From Pseudomonadota bacterium (GTDB lineage Bacteria; Pseudomonadota; Alphaproteobacteria; Rhizobiales; Xanthobacteraceae), in NCBI GenBank assembly GCA_023432885.1, contig JAEZEU010000388.1, positions 1 to 25,813 on the forward strand: a stretch of DNA of 25,813 nt, in the 5' to 3' direction. The notes under the pieces are model-generated. The model made no database searches. It saw nothing but the letters and a program-made list of their open reading frames with translations, and was not told the origin of the DNA. This document shows, in pieces, positions 22,076 through 25,813 of the stretch (position 1 is the stretch's first letter; each line of letters opens with the position of its first letter). The position numbers were made by a program, and so were the translations under genes.

Positions 22076-22682
22076 GGGAAAAGTCTACGTCATCGACGAT
22101 GATGAAGCGATGCGGGATTCGCTGCAATTCCTGCTGGGCTCCGCCGATTTCGAGGTCACACTGTTCGATTCGGCGTTGGTGTTCCTCGACAAGCTCGGCG
22201 GTCTCGAATTCGGCTGCATTGTCTCGGACGTCCGCATGCCCGGAGTGGACGGCATCGAGATGCTGCGCCGCCTCAAGCATCTCGGCTGCCGCTTTCCGGT
22301 CATCATCATGACCGGGCAAGGCGACGTGCCGCTTGCAGTGGAGGCCATGAAGCTCGGCGCAGTCGATTTCCTGGAGAAACCGTTCGACGACGATCTCCTG
22401 ATCTCCATGGTCGACTCCGGATTGAAACGCGCCGAGCCGGAGGCGAAGCAGGAGGCAATCACCCGCGAGATCGCCGAGCGGATCGCGACCCTGAGCCCGC
22501 GCGAGCGGCAGGTAATGGACGGGCTGGCGGCCGGCCTCTCCAACAAGGCGATCGCGCGCGAATACGACATCAGCCCACGCACGATCGAGGTCTACCGAGC
22601 CAATGTGATGACCAAGATGCAGGCCGGCAGCCTGTCGGAGCTGGTGCGGCTGGCGATGCGGGCCGGTGCGTTGAAGGATTGA
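22068..22682 (+). CDS. fixJ: FixJ response regulator, 204 aa
   Basis: Receiver domain (about 1-120) with acidic pocket DDDE at 10-13, phosphorylated Asp54 (VSDVRMPG), Thr in IMTGQGD and Lys in EKPFDDD. The C-terminal LuxR-type helix-turn-helix follows (TLSPRERQVMDGLAAGLSNK, IAREYDISPRTIEVYRANVM). Phosphorylated FixJ activates fixK. The start overlaps the end of fixL by 8 nt, so translation is coupled. The TGA stop lies inside a FixK-type box for the next gene. Confidence 0.96.
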   Translation: MPRGKVYVIDDDEAMRDSLQFLLGSADFEVTLFDSALVFLDKLGGLEFGCIVSDVRMPGVDGIEMLRRLKHLGCRFPVIIMTGQGDVPLAVEAMKLGAVDFLEKPFDDDLLISMVDSGLKRAEPEAKQEAITREIAERIATLSPRERQVMDGLAAGLSNKAIAREYDISPRTIEVYRANVMTKMQAGSLSELVRLAMRAGALKD

Positions 22683-22692
22683 GGCAGATCAA
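22679..22692 (+). promoter_or_regulatory. FixK-type box overlapping the fixJ stop codon
   Basis: TTGAGGCAGATCAA (TTGA-N6-TCAA); bases 22680-22682 are the fixJ stop. The centre is 73.5 bp upstream of the receiver start at 22759. FixK would thus control a receiver placed between fixJ and fixK, which suggests feedback. Confidence 0.7.
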
Positions 22693-22758
22693 GCCGTTTC
22701 CTCCGATATCTGTCATAAAATCCAAATGCTTCGTGCGAATGAACCCGGAAGTTGCGGG

Positions 22759-23154
22759 ATGATGCAGCCTTCACCGGCCAAGACCATGATCTATGTTGTC
22801 GATGACGATTCCGACGTGCTCGGCTCGCTGCAGTTTCTGCTCGAGACCGACGGCTTTGTCGTGCGAACCTTCAAGAGCGGCGCGGCTCTGCTGGGGGATG
22901 AGGCTTCGGATGTCGCCGATTGTTTCGTGATCGATTACAAGATGCCCAACATGAACGGGCTCGATTTGGTCAGGCGCCTGCGCAACCGGGACATTTCTGC
23001 GCCGATCATCCTCATCACGGGCTATACTGACGAGCATATCTCGGAACGGGCCGCGACCGCCGGCGTTCGCCACGTGGTTCGCAAGCCGCTGCTCGACGAC
23101 AGTCTGATCGGCCATATCAGGGGCGCGCTGATGGAGCGCGATATCCGCCACTGA
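22759..23154 (+). CDS. Single-domain response regulator (receiver only), 131 aa
   Basis: A lone receiver domain: VVDDDSDVLGSLQF acidic pocket, phosphoacceptor Asp in FVIDYKMPNMNG, Thr in LITGYTD and Lys in VRKPL. No output domain. The start MMQPSPAKTM (22759) is chosen for the GGAAG/GCGGG before it and because an ATG at 22726 would coincide with the predicted transcription start of the box at 22679. An equivalent gene lies between fixJ and fixK2 in B. japonicum. It may compete for phosphate from FixL or act as a phosphate sink; this is inference. Confidence 0.88.
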   Translation: MMQPSPAKTMIYVVDDDSDVLGSLQFLLETDGFVVRTFKSGAALLGDEASDVADCFVIDYKMPNMNGLDLVRRLRNRDISAPIILITGYTDEHISERAATAGVRHVVRKPLLDDSLIGHIRGALMERDIRH

Positions 23155-23184
23155 TTCTCGTTGGCGGTGGCCCCCTCCGGTAAA

Positions 23185-23208
23185 CTACGTAGGGGCTCCT
23201 CCTTAAGG
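23185..23208 (+). promoter_or_regulatory. Candidate FixJ target in the fixK promoter
   Basis: Two short perfect palindromes, CTACGTAG (23185-23192) and CCTTAAGG (23201-23208), lie 72-95 bp upstream of the fixK ATG. FixJ-controlled fixK promoters in rhizobia have an imperfect repeat with GTA and CCTTA-like halves, but the spacing here is wider than the S. meliloti site, so the match is tentative. No TTGA-N6-TCAA site is present, so fixK does not look self-activated. Confidence 0.35.
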
Positions 23209-23279
23209 CATCGGACCAAATTTCCTGCCTTGCGGTTCCCTCCTAGGGTCTGGACATCCCGGAACGAGGAGACGCCCAA

Positions 23280-23972
23280 ATGCTCACCCAGTCGATCAGC
23301 ACTTCTTCCCCCGCCGGCCGCAAGGTTGCCCCCGTTCCCTGCGCAACGAGCGACCGCTTCGGCGTCCTGACCGGGCATGCCGGCCTCGTCTCTACCGAGT
23401 TCACCTACCGGAAGGACGAGGAGATCTACGGCGAAGATGAGGCGGCGGAATATGTCTACCAGGTGATCCGAGGCGCGGTGCGTACCTACAAGCTGCTCTC
23501 CGACGGACGCCGCCAGATCGGCGCCTTCCATCTGCCGGGCGATGTGTTCGGCCTCGAATCCAGCGCGACCCATCGCCTCGCCGCCGAAGCCATCCTCGAT
23601 ACAACGCTGCGCCTCGTGAAGCGCAAAAGTCTGGAACAGTCCGCCCAGAACGACGTCCGCGTCGCCCGAGACCTCTGGTCGATCACTTCAAGCGAGCTGC
23701 AGCACGCGGAGAATCACATGCTGCTGCTCGGCCGCAAGACCGCGATGGAGCGCGTCGCCACCTTCCTGCTCGAAATGGACCGCCGCATCGCCAGGACCGG
23801 CATGATTGCGCTGCCGATGTGCCGCCGCGACATCGGCGACTATCTCGGACTGACGCTGGAGACCGTCTCGCGCGCGCTATCCGAGCTGCAGCATCAGGGC
23901 GTGCTCGGCCTTTCCGGCGCCCGCCAGATCGTGCTGCGCAATCGCGAGCGCCTCGCCGACCTTGAGGCGTAA
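23280..23972 (+). CDS. fixK: FixK (FixK2-like) CRP/FNR family transcription activator, 230 aa
   Basis: Transcription activator expected to bind the TTGA-N6-TCAA sites in this window. A cyclic-nucleotide-like beta domain (about 35-120, with LPGDVFGLES), long dimer helix (125-160) and C-terminal helix-turn-helix (RRDIGDYLGLTLETVSRALSE, 182-202) are present. Glu194 and Arg198 sit in the recognition helix ETVSR that reads TTGA. The FNR N-terminal Fe-S cysteines are absent, as in FixK. Cys181 in PMCRRDIGD corresponds to the oxidation-sensitive Cys183 of B. japonicum FixK2. Convergent with the ureidoglycine aminohydrolase gene, 3 nt apart. Confidence 0.95.
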   Translation: MLTQSISTSSPAGRKVAPVPCATSDRFGVLTGHAGLVSTEFTYRKDEEIYGEDEAAEYVYQVIRGAVRTYKLLSDGRRQIGAFHLPGDVFGLESSATHRLAAEAILDTTLRLVKRKSLEQSAQNDVRVARDLWSITSSELQHAENHMLLLGRKTAMERVATFLLEMDRRIARTGMIALPMCRRDIGDYLGLTLETVSRALSELQHQGVLGLSGARQIVLRNRERLADLEA

Positions 23973-23975
23973 GGC

Positions 23976-24821
<846 letters not shown>

Positions 24822-24841
24822 TGCTTTCGCCTCTTTCGGGA

Positions 24842-25360
24842 TCATGCGGCATGGGGGGCGAGGGCGAGCCAGTTCTCTTCCGCCAGCCTGACCTCCTCGA
24901 GATTGTCGCCGGGACCCGCGCGGTCGACTACCAGGAAGGGACTGGGATCCGTCAGAACAAGCAGCGGATGATGCCAGGTGCTTCGCGCATAGTTCACGCC
25001 CTGCTGTCCCGACGCGGAGAAAGCGCGGTAGCTTGCGGGTACATCGGGATCGGTGCAGACCACGACGAGCCAGGGTCGCTCGTTCAACGGCATGAACAGC
25101 TGACTGCCCAGCGGATGGCGCTCCATCAGCTTGATCAGTATCGGGATCGGCCGCGCCGAACCCGTGAACAGGCTGATATTGACCGCCCCGCGCTCGGCCG
25201 TCACGTCGATGCGGGCGAGTCCGTCGAACCGCTGCGCAAAGCCGTCGTTGATCAGCTTCGGCTTCGCATCCTTGGCCTCGATCACCTCGCCGAACGGTGC
25301 AAAGGCCGCCTTGGTCAGGGGTGCAATCGGAAGCGTCAACCGTCCCTCTCTATCCGTCAC
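24842..25360 (-). CDS. allA: Ureidoglycolate lyase (AllA-like), 172 aa
   Basis: Splits (S)-ureidoglycolate into glyoxylate and urea, the last ureide step of purine degradation. A compact cupin-like fold with family motifs APFGEVIE (near the start), GAVNISLFTGSARP, HPLGSQLFMPL, NYARSTWHHPLLVL and FLVVDRAGPGDNLEE. The frame opens with GTG at 25360 (VTDREGRL); a TTG 21 nt inside, behind GAGAGGG, would give MTLPIAPLT and is as plausible. Its stop overlaps a possible start of the next gene by 4 nt. Confidence 0.88.
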   Translation of the reverse strand: MTDREGRLTLPIAPLTKAAFAPFGEVIEAKDAKPKLINDGFAQRFDGLARIDVTAERGAVNISLFTGSARPIPILIKLMERHPLGSQLFMPLNERPWLVVVCTDPDVPASYRAFSASGQQGVNYARSTWHHPLLVLTDPSPFLVVDRAGPGDNLEEVRLAEENWLALAPHAA

Positions 25361-25425
25361 CGCAGCGCAAGCCTGCGCGGTTCGTTCTTACGAAACCCCA
25401 GCCGACTGCGCCAGCCCGGCTCGTG

Positions 25426-25813
25426 CTACAACATCGCCGCACCTATCCCGGCGACTGCGCTGAAGACGACTACGACGAGCGGCGGCGCGCGCCAGGCTAC
25501 CAGCAGCACGAAGCCGGTCAGCGCAATGGCGAAATCGCGCGGCCCCTGCACCGAGCTGGTCCACACGGGATTGTAGAGGGCAGCGCCGAGGATGCCGACG
25601 ACGGCCGCATTGACACCGCGCATCATCGCCTGTGCCGAAGGGCGCTTGCGGAAATTGTCCCAGAACGGCAGCGCCGCAAGCAGGATCAGGATCCCCGGCA
25701 GGAAAATGCCGATCAGTGCCAGCACCGCGCCTGCGATACCGCTGGGCGAGCCCTTGACCAACGCGCCGAGATAGGCCGCGAAGGTGAACAGCGGCCCCGG
25801 CACCGCCTGCGCC
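25426..25813 (-). CDS. Chromate transporter ChrA family, C-terminal part only
   Basis: Open to the window edge without a start; the last 128 residues are visible. They begin AQAVPGPLFTFAAYLG, the conserved motif of the CHR domain, followed by at least four hydrophobic stretches (LALIGIFLPGILILLAALPF and onward) and WDNFRKRPSAQAMMRGVNAAVVG. This matches the CHR domain of the ChrA chromate/sulfate antiporter family in the inner membrane. Whether the full protein has one or two CHR domains cannot be seen. It ends 65 nt upstream of allA, on the same strand. Confidence 0.85.
   Translation of the reverse strand, partial: AQAVPGPLFTFAAYLGALVKGSPSGIAGAVLALIGIFLPGILILLAALPFWDNFRKRPSAQAMMRGVNAAVVGILGAALYNPVWTSSVQGPRDFAIALTGFVLLVAWRAPPLVVVVFSAVAGIGAAML

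Overview
The window comes from a GC-rich alphaproteobacterium, most likely Bradyrhizobium or a close relative. The reasons are a FixL whose key residues fall at the same numbers as in B. japonicum FixL, a fixL-fixJ-receiver-fixK gene order, a FixK2-like regulator with a cysteine beside its recognition helix, and GGATGGGTTGAGCGCAGCGA-type intergenic repeats of the kind found in that group. No rRNA, tRNA, CRISPR array or insertion sequence was seen.

Layout. 1-1691 (-): a caspase-like (C14) protein, cut by the window edge. 1885-2841 (+): a D-2-hydroxyacid dehydrogenase. 2889-3019: a cluster of three palindromic repeats that runs into the end of ccoS. 3009-8692 (-): two oxidase transcription units, ccoNOQP (cbb3 terminal oxidase) and ccoGHS (its assembly), with the copper ATPase gene ccoI absent from its usual place. 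8879-9476 (-): a 47-residue membrane protein and a cysteine-rich DUF6455-like protein, divergent from a small secreted cytochrome c (9654-9968, +). 9981-13012 (-): an Mla-type lipid transporter operon (permease with STAS domain, ATPase, MCE protein fused to a PqiC-like domain). 13182-14344 (+): a YqjD-like protein, a holin-X-like membrane protein and an unknown protein. 14353-17049 (-): a Pat-like fusion of acyl-CoA synthetase and acetyltransferase. 17113-17372 (-): a gene remnant. 17373-19529 (-): a CBS pair, a phasin-like protein and a tandem universal stress protein, with one small membrane protein on the + strand (18007-18249). 19692-20426 (+): a CBS-CBS-BON protein. 20543-23972 (+): fixL, fixJ, a single-domain receiver and fixK. 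23976-25360 (-): two ureide-degradation genes. 25426-25813 (-): a partial chromate transporter.

How it fits together. FixL senses oxygen through haem, phosphorylates FixJ, and FixJ is expected to switch on fixK. Eleven 14-bp sites of the form TTGA-N6-TCAA (one with a single mismatch) lie in the intergenic regions. Each is centred 60-77 bp upstream of a start codon, so a promoter with the site at -41.5 would leave a leader of about 19-36 nt in every case. They stand before ccoN, ccoG, the 47-residue protein, the small cytochrome, the Mla operon, the YqjD-like gene, the CBS gene, the phasin-like gene, the stress protein, the CBS-BON gene and the receiver gene. The central 20 kb therefore reads as one low-oxygen regulon with its sensor, its regulator and many of its targets side by side. 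Besides respiration it includes stress and CBS proteins, a lipid-transport operon and several uncharacterised small proteins, a content resembling the hypoxic dormancy (DosR) set of mycobacteria. The regulon is inferred from site sequence and spacing; no expression data were available.
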